From Steinernema hermaphroditum (Eukaryota > Nematoda > Chromadorea > Rhabditida > Steinernematidae), in assembly GCA_030435675.1 (NCBI GenBank), contig CM059621.1:7068001-7132000 (forward strand): a stretch of DNA of 64,000 nt, given 5' to 3'. A model generated the notes under the pieces. That model saw nothing but the letters and a program-made list of their open reading frames with translations, searched no databases and was not told where the DNA came from. How positions within the stretch are numbered: the stretch's first letter is position 1; each line of letters begins with the position of its first letter. Of this stretch, positions 36,750 to 48,876 are shown piece after piece. The position numbers were made by a program, and so were the translations under genes.

Positions 36750-37269
36750 TTGTTCAATGAGAAACGTTCCGCTATAAAAGATGCACCAGAATAAAAAAAA
36801 ACGCTTTTTTATTCGGAAAGTAATGGGCTGAGGAGAGCGGTCGACTGGTCGCGTAGACAGACTTTTCTGTCTCGGCTGCAGTCCGCTAGACATTTCTGTC
36901 TCGTTTTGCAAACTCTTCACATTGAGAGAGATCCTGTGGTTGACCAGAAGCAGACAGCAGACAAGACAAAAAAGACTGTCTACGGGTCTCTGTTTGACCG
37001 ATCTGTCTCCCACTCTGTCTGCCCGCTGTGGCGCAAGCGGTTTCAGGCATAAAATGAGTGAAAGGAGCTGAAGTCAGGCTGTGTGACACTTCTGAATCTG
37101 CAGGGCTCTTTCTAAAATGCTCCAGGCTTCATTACTGGTGACTTTTTTCTTGGGCTATAAGCTGGATTGGCCACCTAGAAATTGGCTGTTTTCTTGATTT
37201 TTGCCTTCTTTATTTCATACTTATGTGTTTTGACTTTAAGTGAGTGTGACGATGAAAGATCGAAGTTGT
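36750..37269. other. Intergenic, AGACAG/CTGTCT cluster
   Basis: Between the 3' ends of two convergent genes. From 36855 to 37020 there are about eight AGACAG or CTGTCT words in both orientations. No gene. Confidence 0.6.
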
Positions 37270-38085
37270 TCACAAGAAGGAGGGGCTGGTGTAGGAAGTC
37301 TCGGAGCGGCCGATGAGATAGCGCGAGGAACGCGGGTTGAACGCCCTCTCTCCACGGTGACTGTACATGTGATTCGCGAGGCCACTGAAAGAAAAGCGTC
37401 CGGTGTGCGGGTTACGGTAGTTACCGGCTGTCAGCGTAGCTCTTCGAGCAGTACTGGCAGATGTAGGGCTTCGAGCGGACGTCGGAGTAGACGCGCAGCG
37501 GGTGCTTCGGCTCGAATCCTTTGGTCATGAAATCGGGCGCCGGATAATTCCTCGCGTCGGCCGCCGGGTTCGAGGACGAAGGCACCGGAAGGGCCTCGGG
37601 TTCGGGCATCGGGGGACGGCGAGGCTCCTCGTCGGCGTGCGTGTGGTAGAGGAGTTCCGTGTAGGCATAGAAGGTGCGTCCGCATTCGCATTTATATCCC
37701 TTTTGCTCTAAAGACTGAAGATGCTCGAATTTTCCGTGCAGACTCACTCTCGTGCTGCTTCTGGTGGTATTCGAGTTCGCACATGAAATGGAAGGACTCG
37801 TTACACTTTCCACAGGTGTAGGGCTGAAAGGGGTGCCGTGCATACCGTAGCCTCAGAGGCTCTCCCCACCTGGGCGACGTCGTGCACTCTCTCGTGGGCC
37901 TTCAGCGTCGTCATGTAGTTGAAGGTGAGTCCACAGAAGCGGCACTTGTAGAAGGTGAAGCCGTTGCTGTCGGTCACTTTGTCCGACTGCTTCGCCTCCA
38001 CTTCCACCTTGGGCGTCTCCGGCGCCTTCTCCATCTCGCCGAGTTCGTTGTCGAGGTCGAGTTCGGGACTCGCCTCCTTCACCGT
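37270..38085 (-). CDS. C2H2 zinc-finger protein, 3' exons
   Basis: Four exons on the minus strand (37870-38085, 37748-37823, 37425-37707, 37270-37384) keep one frame. They encode, in order, an acidic leader, finger 1 (YKCRFCGLTFNYMTTLKAHE), finger 2 (YTCGKCNESFHFMCELEYHQ), a third C-x-C finger (YKCECGRTFYAYTELLYHTH) whose cysteines are one residue apart, a Pro-rich linker, and finger 4 (YICQYCSKSYADSRGLANHM) split by the last intron. The tail is GERAFNPRSSRYLIGRSE. The 5' end is missing: the first exon starts at an acceptor (38086-38087) and no upstream coding exon was identified. Likely a DNA-binding regulator; orthologue not assigned. Confidence 0.85.
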
Positions 38086-39423
38086 CTGAAGAATGTTTGC
38101 TCAGGGGTGCACACTTGAGAGTCATCTGTGGGAGCACAAATGCAAAGGTGTTATGGAGTCATGGAATTGTCCTGCCGCGCGAATAAATCAGAAGAAGCCA
38201 GAGAGTGGAAGTGACCTCTATTCTCCTCTATAAAGACTTCCTCGTCAGGCTCCGTTTTTACGACTGCATGGTCAAAAATTAAGAAGGAAGCCTCTAGCAT
38301 GATTAAGAAGGGACTACTTTAATGATTCATGGCCTTGATTGCGGCGATTTCAATGGATAAACGGCGACGGCTATTTCACAACTAAAATTCCGATCATGTG
38401 CGTCATCGGTGTTTTGGCGCCAGGCGTTAGTTTAATAGATCTACGATAACGGCGGGGTAACCGTTCAGCCCACGCAATGCTTTCTTGTTTCAGTTTTCAG
38501 GATTTTGCTTCAGGGCCTTAGTCATCCCACAGAAGGCTGCAGTTCAGGGCAGACAGAAAACGACAATGTTCTAAGCAAACTACACTTAAACAAGTTTAAA
38601 AAAACCCAGTTATGTTTGAGTGGTTTAACGGCTACTTGTGACTTTTAGTCGTCCTGGTCATTCTCTCCTTACATATGAGCCCTTAAAAACATTTTTTAAA
38701 GCACCAAGTGTCACAACTTTTTGCCGTTATGTACCTTTCTGTCAAAAACAGTTGCTTGAAGGAGCCTTTTTCAAAGAGGTTGAACCCTCATGGTGACACG
38801 TAACAACGTCCCCCTCGGCGATAGATCAGAGGCATCATCGAACACCTCGTAAAAGTAGTTGCATCACCTCCATTACACCAAGAACATATGGACGGAGAGG
38901 CAGTGCCAGTCGGAACAATCGAGAATCAGGAAGTTCGTGCAATCTGTGTCTTTGCGGTTTGTGGCATTACAGGTGCGGACCCTAGCAGACAGACATAGCT
39001 GTGCTGCTGACAGCCCGTTTGCACGAACTGCAGTACTTTCAAAGGAGCCAATTAAGGCGATTGAAAGGCCCAATTATGTACCTGTGGAGATTCGTCGCTG
39101 TGCTGCTCGGCGGCTTCCATGTTCGATGCTGAGAGGCGAAGGGTGAATACAGCGGGGAGGGGAGAGGGGCTGTGGCAGGGCCGCGGCGGGACAGGGAGAG
39201 GGGATAACTGGATATTTCCACTCGGACGCCGATCGGAAAGTGTAATGTGCGGAGGGAGGTTGAACGCAAATCCATCGATCGTTCGAGGGCTGGGAAGCTG
39301 ACGTCAGCGATGGACAATATTGGGCACATATCGAAGTCCACAATGTGCATTTGACAAAAGAATTTGTTAGGGGAAGTTTGCAAAAAAGGAAGAGAAAACT
39401 AAACAGGAGCTAAGAAAAAAATC
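38086..39423. other. Intergenic or 5' part of the zinc-finger gene
   Basis: A short minus-strand exon candidate begins at ATG near 38129 (MTLKCAPLSKHSS), but its frame does not join simply. GC-rich frames at 39039-39383 have no domain. Nothing else recognised. Confidence 0.4.
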
Positions 39424-39427
39424 CGCT

Positions 39428-39477
<50 letters not shown>

Positions 39478-39497
39478 GCCGATTGCGCCACGGAAGC
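39424..39497 (-). tRNA. tRNA-Asn (GTT)
   Basis: On the minus strand, it is the same sequence as the tRNA at 21098-21171 except for one base in the D loop (GGCTAG for GGTTAG). Anticodon GTT. A T-rich pol III stop follows (A-run at 39415-39420 on the plus strand). Confidence 0.97.
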
Positions 39498-39918
39498 ATG
39501 TTTCAGAACCTCTTCGCGTTACTTATGATGTCGGAGGTCGGCTCTTGGCGCGTAAAAATGCGCGCGCGAATAAATCAAATTTAGTAAAGCTCGCATCTGT
39601 CCCGTTTTTTCTTGTTTTGTGCTTTGACTTCGAGGTTTGGCCTGATTCTGGACCTATTTTTCCGCTTGAGATGACTCAGGATGAAGCGCTGAATGTTTAG
39701 CTTCCACTGCCCTCTTCCCGTGGCGTATCCATAGCGCTTTGCCCCGTTTGGAAGTCCCTTGAATTTCCATGAATATTGACATGCTTTTCCTTGGCCAAGA
39801 ACGTGACATTTTCAAGTCCTTCACTTGTTTCTTCGTTTCACTCTTGTTCGCCCTCGTTCATATTGTGTTTTCGGTCAGTTTTTGTTGAGGTTGCCTGCAC
39901 CTTTCAGAACACGAAGCG
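39498..39918 (+). other. Promoter and 5' UTR region of the condensin gene
   Basis: No exon is supported. A CTTTCAG acceptor ends at 39907, eleven bases before the condensin ATG, and may be a trans-splice site. Confidence 0.5.
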
Positions 39919-42900
39919 ATGGCCGACCAGAATGGCGAGCTTCGTGACAAGCGAAGGGTCATGACCGAGTCGGACGAAGAAGATGAACCCCAGCCGTCGC
40001 CAAGCTTCGTTTCACCTAGAAAGCGCGGGTTCGATGAGATAGCCGATAACGACGCTTCTGGAGATGAAGACGGCGAAACGGAGTCCGTCTCCTCGGTCAA
40101 CACGGCGGATGAATCATCCAGTGACAGCAACGAGTTCTTTCACGACCGCCAGGAGTACTTCCAGATCCCGATTTGTGACGACGATCTGCTCGAGATCAAC
40201 GACGATACATACTATGTGCGAGAGCTGGCATCGGTCGAAGACATCCAGCAGAGTTGTAAAGGTGAACTCGCAAGAATACATAGGTCTGACAAGTGAAATC
40301 GTTCTAGAGTTTGCACAGGACATGATGAACAAGCACTGGACCGCCATAAGGCACCACTTTGATAATTTCTTTGCTGCCTGTCGATGGAATGCCCCCGCTT
40401 CCATTACGTGGGAAGAGCGGGCTAATGTCCTCGAACTTCTTCAGTACGGTAGGCTTAATTTGTCAAAACTCTCCCTACAGTAACTTTTAGGACTGGACGC
40501 CTTTGTCCCTGTTATCAAGAAGCACGTCGAGGATTTGTGCAACATTGACTTTCCCACTGAACACATGGTCGCCGAGAGCAAACGTCTCCGCAACTATCTG
40601 CTCATGTACGTATACCTCACAACCAAGATCGGCGGACTAATCGACGCGGAAGCCACAAAACGGTTGGTCGCCACTCAGAATTCTCGAGGAAATGCTCTTG
40701 TTCAGCATGAAAGATGCCGCTTCTAACGCAGCCAGTGGCCGAGGCAAGAAAAAAGAAGTCGACCTCAGTGAAGACGTGGTCGTGAAATCGTGGACCGACA
40801 CGCGCGCTTCAATAGTCAAGGACCTGTATGCTCTGGTAATGATGAGCATCGTGGACCAGAAGGGCATGGCCCGCCCTAGAGCGTTGGCCAAAATCTTCCC
40901 GGGCGGAGTATACGAACAGCCCCTGATCACGTATGGATGTCCACACGTTGACGCACTTCATTTGAATTTTTTCAGCACATACGCTAACTTCGCAATAAAG
41001 CTCCTGGAAGGATATGAGATCTGCAAAGCCGTGGGACGGAACTGGGCGTTCAACGTGTTCTTCCTGATTCGCGGCATCTGCATGGGATTTGACCGTTTTG
41101 GACGTGAGTCGAGAGACTCCAGATGCTGATTAATCAGACTTCTGCTCTTCTAGAAATGGGCACAGCCATCATGGAATCTATCAAGAGGATCGACGCCTTT
41201 CAGTCCGGTAACACACTGACGGCGTTCCCCTTCGTGGAGGCAATCATGGCCGTTGGCGGACCTAACCACGACATGGACCAGCTGTTCTTGGTCATGCTGA
41301 ACTACTTCAGCCGGATGGACCCCGAGGAGTTCAAAGAAACGTCCGGGTCGGGTAGAGCGTACGGACTCCTTATCACGACTCTGGCCAGTCGCCACCCTGC
41401 CTTGCTCAGCAAGAACCTCTTCGGTTTGACGAACTTCCTGAATCATGACGTAGGAAACCCTCCCTCCTTGTCATCCTAAGTTCTTGGTTTAGCCCGCTAC
41501 TCTGCGCAGCGCTGTCCTGCAGGCGTACAGTGACATGATACTCCACTTGCACGAAGAAGGTCAGAAGGAGGTGGATGACCGCAAGAAGGAGATCCTCGTG
41601 AACCGCCGCGAGCAGATGTTGCAGCGCCTCCAATGCCACGTTTGTGACGACTCGGCCCACGTGCGTGCCAAGGTTCTGAACTTGTGGTCGAAACTGGCGC
41701 AGAACCGCGAGATCCCCATCACTTTCGTGCAGGGCTCCCTCATCTCTATGATTGGCTCTAGGCTCACCGACAAGTCCCTGATGGTGCGAAAGGCGGCGTC
41801 ACATGCCCTCTCTGTCTTCCTCCAGTACAACTGTTTTGGTCCTAACGTAAGAGCTTTAATACAGTGCGAGTGTCACACTGCAGAGCTTTAGATAAGCGCC
41901 AAGGCCGTACAGCGTCATGTTGAAGCGCTCAAGAAAGAGAAGAAGAGTTTGAAAGAACAGAATCCCGAAGCCTCGTCGGTCCACGTGGCGATGCAATCGT
42001 TTGAATTGATGCGCTCTGACCTACAGGCGCACATCTCCAACGCACTGGCGCGTCTTGTTGTAGAGCAATCGGAAGCTTCTTCATCGAACGATAAACCCTT
42101 GGAGAACGGCTATCCCGTATGTGAGGAAAAGGAAAACCTCCGAAATGATGAAGGTATAATCATCTCTTGGCAGGAGCAAGTTATCGTCAACCTATTTTAG
42201 ATATGGCCGAAAACAGTATCGAAGAGAATGAGGGGTCTGAAGCCGGGCAGACGGATGGCACCAAAGTCGCTGACGTCGACGCCACAGGAATTGTGCTGAA
42301 TGGCGCCGAGTATGTTGGGATGGTTTTAGTACTAGCCGATCTTTTTCGTCATTTTAGAGAGCTCAAGGGCCTCGTTCAAATGGTTATGGACCCACAGCAA
42401 CGAGAAGTTGCTTGTGATATGTTCGCAAAATTTTACATGGAAAAGAACGCGAACGGCACAAGCTACGATCCTGAGAACGTAAGCGGACTTACTCGCCAAG
42501 TCATGGAAGCCTTGCAAACTGAATACTTAAGTACGCCTGCTTGTTTCGCCGAACTTCTTGTCATCATGGCCTTCTTTAGATACCATAGTCGCTGTTCAGC
42601 TGCAAGACGATGACCTGCAGCTATGCGAAGAGGAACGTGTCAGAGATTATAAGAAGAAGCTCCAGATCATAAACAAGAAAATCGAAAACGGCAAGGTATC
42701 AAGAACTTTCCACCATTCAGTGCACTATCTTGGCTTTGCAGAACTGCTTGATGTTCGCCTATGAAGTGCAGCGTTGTCTTCCGGCAGCCGTGAGAGGAAT
42801 CTTTACGGGTCAGCTGAATGAGATTCGGGAGAGTCTCCGCTTCATCTCAGAGTGCCGGAAGTTCGAAGTGAGAGAATCGTCGGCAGCGGTCAAGGATGCG

Positions 42901-45784
42901 CTCGGCCTTATTTGGCGAAAGGACAATTCGCTGCGCGACGTGGTCGTCGACGAAGCGATGAAGATGTTCTGCAGTGAGAATGAGTAGGAAAGACAATACT
43001 ATTTGTCCTATGGTAGATCTCTTTAGGGATAGAGTTGTGTCGAATCTGCGCACCGCCCGAAACCTCATGGAGATATTTTTGGAGAACGACGAGAACGAGA
43101 TGGAGTCCATCGAGGAGACCGTTTACCAGATGCTAGTGACGACCAAAGCTTTTGACAACCACATCGTGAAGATCTTTTGCATATTGGTCGTGATCGGCGA
43201 CGACAGAGTCAGATGGGCTGCTCTGCGACTTATCGCAGTCGTCACGAGGTGGTTCCTACGCTAGACGGGCTTGCCTAACTCCTTATTTGTAGGGGCAACA
43301 GTCAGTACTCCCGTGACCTATTACCGTTCCTGATTCAGTGCTTCCAGTCCTCAGAACATCCAAAGACGAAGGAATTGTGTCTGCTGGCTTTTGCCAACAT
43401 GAAGTGCCTCGACATAGGCGCCAAGAAGCACCACATGCCTGTTCCATTCCGTCTTCCCGTGGTGGACAAACATATCCAAGTCATCGTGGTAGACCTGCTG
43501 TACTGCTTCACGTGCCCTGACGAGATCCGCTGGATGCAGAGAATGCGCCAAACCGTGGACGTTGCTTTCCACGTGTGCTCCGAAACGACCGACGTGTGCT
43601 GCTACCTGTTCGACTTCTGTTTTATGCAAACGAAGCGCGCTCTGGACAAGCTCCTTGCTGTGCAGAAGGAGATTATGAGAGTGCTCGAGCTGCGGGCGGA
43701 TCCTTTGAGAAACCAGAAAGAGTTCAAGCGGAGTGTCGTGAGCGAAGATGCGACAAAAGACACAGAGTCCACAAGCAGCGATAATGCCGAAGAGGACATG
43801 TTCGGTGACGAAAGTGTGCAGGGTGGCGTCGAAGATAGCGGAGAAGGCGCCAAGAAGGAGGACGGTCGGGTGGATCCCACGGTGGAAAAGTGGATCGAGT
43901 GGAAGCTGGAAAAGTTGATGAACCTTCTCAAGGAATCCAAGACGCGTTGGAGGGTGACCTCGACTCGGCTCTTCTGGCTGGTGGGAGAGATGGCACTGCA
44001 ACTTATTGTGCACTCCGAAGAAACGTTCCTGACGCAGATGAAGCTCTACAACGACCTGGTCGCTGATCTGCGGGAGAAGAAGATTAAGGTGGACAACGTG
44101 AACACCGTGGATCCCTTCACAGAACTGGTCCGATGGGAGACCCACGTCCGCCAGAAGAAGGGGCTCTTCGAGCCGGGCGACATCGAAGACGATCGCCTCG
44201 GTGTTTCAGGTTTGTGTTGCTTCCATCAAGCGCATCCATAAAGCCCACTGTTTCAGCGATCTCCGTCGAAGACAAACTGCAGCAGCGGGTCCTTTTCAAC
44301 ATGGAGTCGCGTCTCTTCAGCAACGAATTCAGTATCCTCCGATCTTCCGTAGCTCTCATCGTATACGTCGTTGATCGGCGCCACAAGATCGACCCAGACG
44401 TCGTGGATGCGGCGGTGTTCGCCCTCGGGAAGATTATGCTCACTAGGTACCACTTAACCTACTGGCACCCATCGAACGTCTCTTTCAGCGAGAACCTGAC
44501 CAAGCAGTATCTCGAGATGTTCCTGGACTGCATTCCCTCAGTATCGGCCGGCTGCCGAAACAACATGGTTCTTGTGATGGCCGACCTCTGCTACAGATTC
44601 CCCAACGTCATGGAGCTTAATTCGGACGCGCTCTACGAACTGTACATATTTCTCATCCGTCTTCTTCTCAGTGCTCTGCTTCAGGTCAGAAGACACGGAC
44701 GACGGAGTTCGCGAGACCGTTATGCTTGTGCTCTCTCATCTGATCCTGAACGATCAACTGAAGACGCGAGGAACGGTCGCCTGCTTGACGCCGCGCATCT
44801 TCGACCGCCACTACAACATTGCGAAGATCGCCAAGAACTTCTTCACCGAGCTCGCCCAGAAGGCGAACATTCTGTATAACTTCCTCCCCGACATCATCTC
44901 AAGACTGACGATCCGAATGGATCAGAGATACCTGAAGCTCTTTGAGAACATCATGGAGTATGTTCGCTTTCTTCTTGCCGACCGTTGATGTGGGTGTTTA
45001 GATTCCTCCTGCAGTTCATAACGAAAGAGCGACAGATCGACGCACTATTCGAAAAAATCTGTCAGCGTTTCATCCACGCCGAGAACGCCGGCAAAGAAGG
45101 TGGACAAATTCTGGCAGAATGCTTCTCCTACTGCCTCTCTATCCTGCCGTTGACAACAAAAACGATCGTCGTCCTGAACGACAACTTAAGCCACATCAAG
45201 CCCTTCCTGACCAGCCGTCGAGTCTTCAAGAATCTCAGCGACATGATCCAGAACAATCGACGAACCGTGAAGTCGGGCGAAATGAAGGTTTGAAGAAGCC
45301 CTCCTTGCGTGTACCTCAATGTTTCTTGTAGGATTCGCTCGAGGAGCTCGAAGAGACTCTGACGAGGATGCACGACAAACTTAAAGATCGCCACGTAGAG
45401 GACACTAAAGAAGGCGATAGCGACGACAACGACGACGACGACGATAGTAATGACGATAGTGACGATGATGATGAGGTGCGTCGAAGTCCACCAAATCTAG
45501 TACCTGTGGCTTATTTTCAGTCCAGCGGCGACGACGAAACGAGCAGCAGGGACTTCTCGCGATCGGTCTCCCGCGCCACCAGTCGCGCCGTATCCAAGAC
45601 TCCGCACCGAACGCCGTCGAAAACGCCCGTGAAATCGGGCTACTCAACTCCGTCGAAGTCCTCCCGATCCACTCCCCTGTCGTCGTCGAAGAGAGCCGCC
45701 TCCTCGAGAGCGGGATCGATGGCCCCGCCGAAGAAGACGCAGGCACATCGCCGGATTGTCGTGGAAAGCGACGACTCGGACTGA
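39919..45784 (+). CDS. dpy-28: Condensin complex non-SMC subunit CAP-D2
   Basis: HEAT-repeat subunit of condensin I, which compacts mitotic chromosomes; in C. elegans DPY-28 also acts in the X-chromosome dosage-compensation complex. Eighteen exons were assembled, all phases agreeing: 39919-40261, 40308-40448, 40491-40662, 40706-40930, 40976-41103, 41154-41449, 41493-41846, 41892-42153, 42201-42530, 42580-42695, 42742-42983, 43027-43248, 43293-44209, 44257-44641, 44685-44957, 45002-45287, 45332-45475, 45521-45784 (1,699 residues). Introns are 42-50 nt. The N-terminus is Ser/Asp/Glu-rich; the middle has HEAT units such as LNLWSKLAQNREIPITFVQG and LTDKSLMVRKAASHALSVFL; the Cnd1 domain includes FLPDIISRLTIRMDQRYLKL. 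The C-terminus is highly acidic (DDNDDDDDSNDDSDDDDE), then Ser/Thr-Pro-rich with KTP and STP sites suited to CDK phosphorylation. Slightly longer than known orthologues; no break seen. Confidence 0.94.
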
Positions 45785-46075
45785 ACCTCAGGGAAGCCGG
45801 TGCCCTAGCTTGTTCATTGCCTTGATTTGTTGATCTGTGCCTATACCGATACTCACTCGCTAGATCCATGCGCCATTTTTATGTCACTTTACATTGGCAG
45901 CAACGAGGTATTTATTAGTGTTCTTGATTCGTTGCTTCAAGTCACAGCTTATTATTGTACTGTATATCTGAACATTTATGGGTGTATAAAGTAACAGTTT
46001 TCAGTGGGAGCGCACGGAGGAGGGAACTTTGAACCATCTACATACTGCAAGATTCAAATGTAGCTAGCGCATGTG

Positions 46076-46471
46076 TCAGGAGGAAATGAAAAGAGGCCGT
46101 CCCTGAAACCTGCTCCGCAGAGCTCGACGAAGCGTCTTCGGGGGCGCTCGCTCCTTCTCTCGACGACCTCCCTTTGCGCACGCTTTCTTCGTTTCCCGCT
46201 CCATGGGCTGCGTCATGAGCTTCGCGTAGCGTTCCGGTTGCTGCGGCTCAATGATCTCCTCCTCCATCACTGTGGAGACGAAGTCGAACTGCGGGGCAAG
46301 GACGAGAGGGCCGTTCTTGATGGCAGCGATCTTACAGAGTTGCAGGACCGCGCAAGTTGCTAAAAGAGCAGCAACACACAAGCGGTGGAAACCGCGGTGG
46401 CAAAGATCGCCGTTCGCATATAATATGGTCGTCCAGCTGACCATGTGCAACACCCCAGGCGAAGAAGACAT
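46076..46471 (-). CDS. Small single-helix membrane protein, unknown
   Basis: A single-exon frame of 131 residues (122 from the second ATG). One hydrophobic helix is present (LCVAALLATCAVLQLCKIAA). After it comes a loop, an acidic Glu patch (TVMEEEIIEP) and a basic tail (RREKERAPPKTLRRALRSRF). An intron upstream cannot be ruled out. It is convergent with the condensin gene (stop to stop about 290 bases). No family recognised. Confidence 0.45.
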   Translation of the reverse strand: MSSSPGVLHMVSWTTILYANGDLCHRGFHRLCVAALLATCAVLQLCKIAAIKNGPLVLAPQFDFVSTVMEEEIIEPQQPERYAKLMTQPMERETKKACAKGGRREKERAPPKTLRRALRSRFQGRPLFISS

Positions 46472-46500
46472 TCACACGTGAAGAAGACATTCACACGTGG
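46462..46500 (+). repeat. 19-bp tandem duplication
   Basis: GAAGAAGACATTCACACGT occurs twice in direct tandem just at the start of the minus-strand gene at 46076-46471; the first copy overlaps its proposed start codon. Confidence 0.9.
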
Positions 46501-46913
46501 TCACCCTCCCTCGATTCGTGTACAAAAGTACGTCACTTTATCCATTCTTTGCTCATCCATTTCTCGGAATTCTCTGTCATGGTGACTGGTTTCAAAAATC
46601 GCCAATTTCTTTCTTTTTCTCCACTTCTCGCTCCCTCAGGTAAGTTGAGATATTGAAAGGTAAGTAAGGTAAGAGACATAGCCAAAGGATTCTTTCATCT
46701 ACACCAACGCACAGATCTTCAATACAACAATATCTACAAACATAAATGCAAGGCAAGCAACCAATCACACTACCGACGATATCCAGGAACAACGGCAATA
46801 CCAAATGTATTCAAATGGGTTAACGACTGAAAGCCATATACAAGAGATGGAACGCATGGGCAATAAAGGGCAAAACTTGGTTATCCAACAATTAACAACA
46901 GAATAGAAAAGGA

Positions 46914-47605
46914 CTACGCGTAGTAATATCTGACGATCTGGCGCTTCCTGTAAGCCTCGCGCTTTCTGAAGTAGCATCCGCACTTGTAGATAATCCGCAT
47001 GTTCCAAATCTTCCAAAGCACGCAGAAGACGAGCACCACAAAAATTGCTCCGGCGAGTGCATCCCCTGAAACGTCGGTCATGAAACAGGGACGCACAAAA
47101 AGAACCTACACAACCACATGTAGCTCTTGGTGTCGAAGGACTCCTGCACGAGGATTTTGATGACCTCCTTGCGAAGAAAGGCGACCTCGCGCACATGAAT
47201 GCCGAGAATATAGAGCAGAAAACCAGCGGACAGTACAAACTCAAGAACCGCATTGAGGAGCTCGTTGAAGAAAAACGGAACGCTGAAACCGAAGCGATGA
47301 GTAGAAAATTTCTGTCAGCAAACTCACAGATGTCGCCAGTTGTCCTTGGAGAGTCCACGACAGAGAAGAAGACCGCAGGGAATGTCGAGCAGAATCCATC
47401 CCAGCATGATCCACTGGGAGTCGTGTAAGTAGCCGAAGAAGGTGTAGTTGGCGATGAAAATAAGAAGTCCGAGCATAATGCGGACGCCTGTTAAGTATGC
47501 GATCCGGCAGCTCTCCTTGATGACGTCAACGACCCCGCAGCAGAGTCTTGCGGCTTCGGGTTTCGGCACGTGACAGAATTCGGTTTCTGGGCGACCAAGA
47601 CGCAT
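46914..47605 (-). CDS. Four-helix membrane protein, unknown
   Basis: Exons 47328-47605, 47110-47282 and 46914-47065 join in phases 2 and 1 to give 200 residues. Four hydrophobic helices are clear: GVRIMLGLLIFIANYTFFGY, WIMLGWILLDIPCGLLLC, LNAVLEFVLSAGFLLYILGI and LAGAIFVVLVFCVLWKIW. The C-terminus is basic and Tyr-rich (RKRQIVRYYYA). The N-terminus has several cysteines (FCHVPKPEAARLCC). A TTTTCCAG acceptor lies 16 bases upstream of the ATG. The topology resembles small nematode four-helix families, but I cannot assign one. Confidence 0.7.
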
Positions 47606-48876
47606 TATGTTAGCGAGACCCTGGAAAAAGAAAATATATGTTTTAGAGTCAGGAAGAAAACGACAGACACAATTCGTTAGCGCATATATTTTAAAATGAG
47701 AAACCTTCAGCTTTTTCGGTGTGAAATTCACTCATCACACTGAACAGGAACTAGGGATAATATACAGCTTGCATAATGAGCAAAATCTATAAGCAAAACT
47801 CTTCTCATTTTTAACGCTGAAATGTCGTAAAGTGTCAACATTTCGGCACCACATCACAAGCAAATACCTTCTCCAGCAACTACCGTCTCCATTGTCCAGT
47901 ACACAAAACAACACGATTTTTAGCCGTTAAACCGTAGAAACATAACGGAAGATAGACAAATGTGCTACACTGATTGCAAAGAAGACGCAAAAGGTTAATG
48001 TTTACACTAAATTCTGCATAAGCGGGCGGTTTGAAATCACCAATCTGTACAATACAGTTTCCATTCAGTCGGCCCACTCATATCCAGAGCCACCGCTAAG
48101 ATAGAAAACTCCACGCCTAGTAGCCATAGAAAACGTCACGAGCGGGCGAAATTGGAAGCGCACTCCATGCCTGGAACATTCCCCCGTTCGTCGGAGAAAT
48201 CTCCCGCGCGACCAGCAGACAAGTCTGTCTCATAATTCGAGACAATCAGTAAAATTCATACGCGTATCTACCGTAATTGGGCATCCTGAGTCATTTTCTG
48301 CAGAGTTTGGCACAATAAACATCACAAAGAAGCTTACCTCTCGGCACCTCTTAGCGCCACAAAACTGACACCGCGAACCCGCGATCAGCTGAATCATTTC
48401 CCACTCCTGATCTCTTGTGAATCATCTCTCCTCGTCCACCTCCTGGATTAATCATGGAAATGTATCATTCGAGGGTCATCCAAGATGATTAATGATCTTG
48501 TTGCCAAATGGATAGCAGTGATCCTGCTGAGCGTGCCGGGACGTAGAGTTCGCCTCCAATCTGAATCCAGTGGGACTGTCACGATTAGGATCACTGGTGG
48601 ATAGCGATGATGGATGATGCGATACATTTCGTCTTGGAAAAACACTACGGTATTCCTGAGAAGACGAATGAGTAATTTTTTCCTTGTGTTCCTACTGCTA
48701 GGATTACGGTACTTAGAACAAAACGTGAAACAATTCAGTAGCTATACGGTAGCTTTGTGGTCGAAGTGTTGACAGTTCGATGTCATTGGAGGTGCCTTTT
48801 ATGATCATGACTTAAGTCGATGTTCCTCAGAAACGCTTTTTTCGACCTGGAGGGTCAGTGATTCCGATGCGCTTAC
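47606..48876. other. Intergenic
   Basis: No supported exon. It holds a cluster of four TACCGTA/TACGGTA heptamers (48268, 48648, 48707, 48747) and AGACAAGTCTGTCTC at about 48220-48234. Confidence 0.5.

Noticed and set aside
40262..40283. 22-nt intron in condensin exon 1/2 junction
   Set aside because: Too short. A 46-nt intron ending in TTCTAG at 40307 restores the frame equally well and fits the usual size.
43351..44145. 264-codon minus-strand frame in the condensin gene
   Set aside because: Shadow of a 917-nt exon; no start context or domain.
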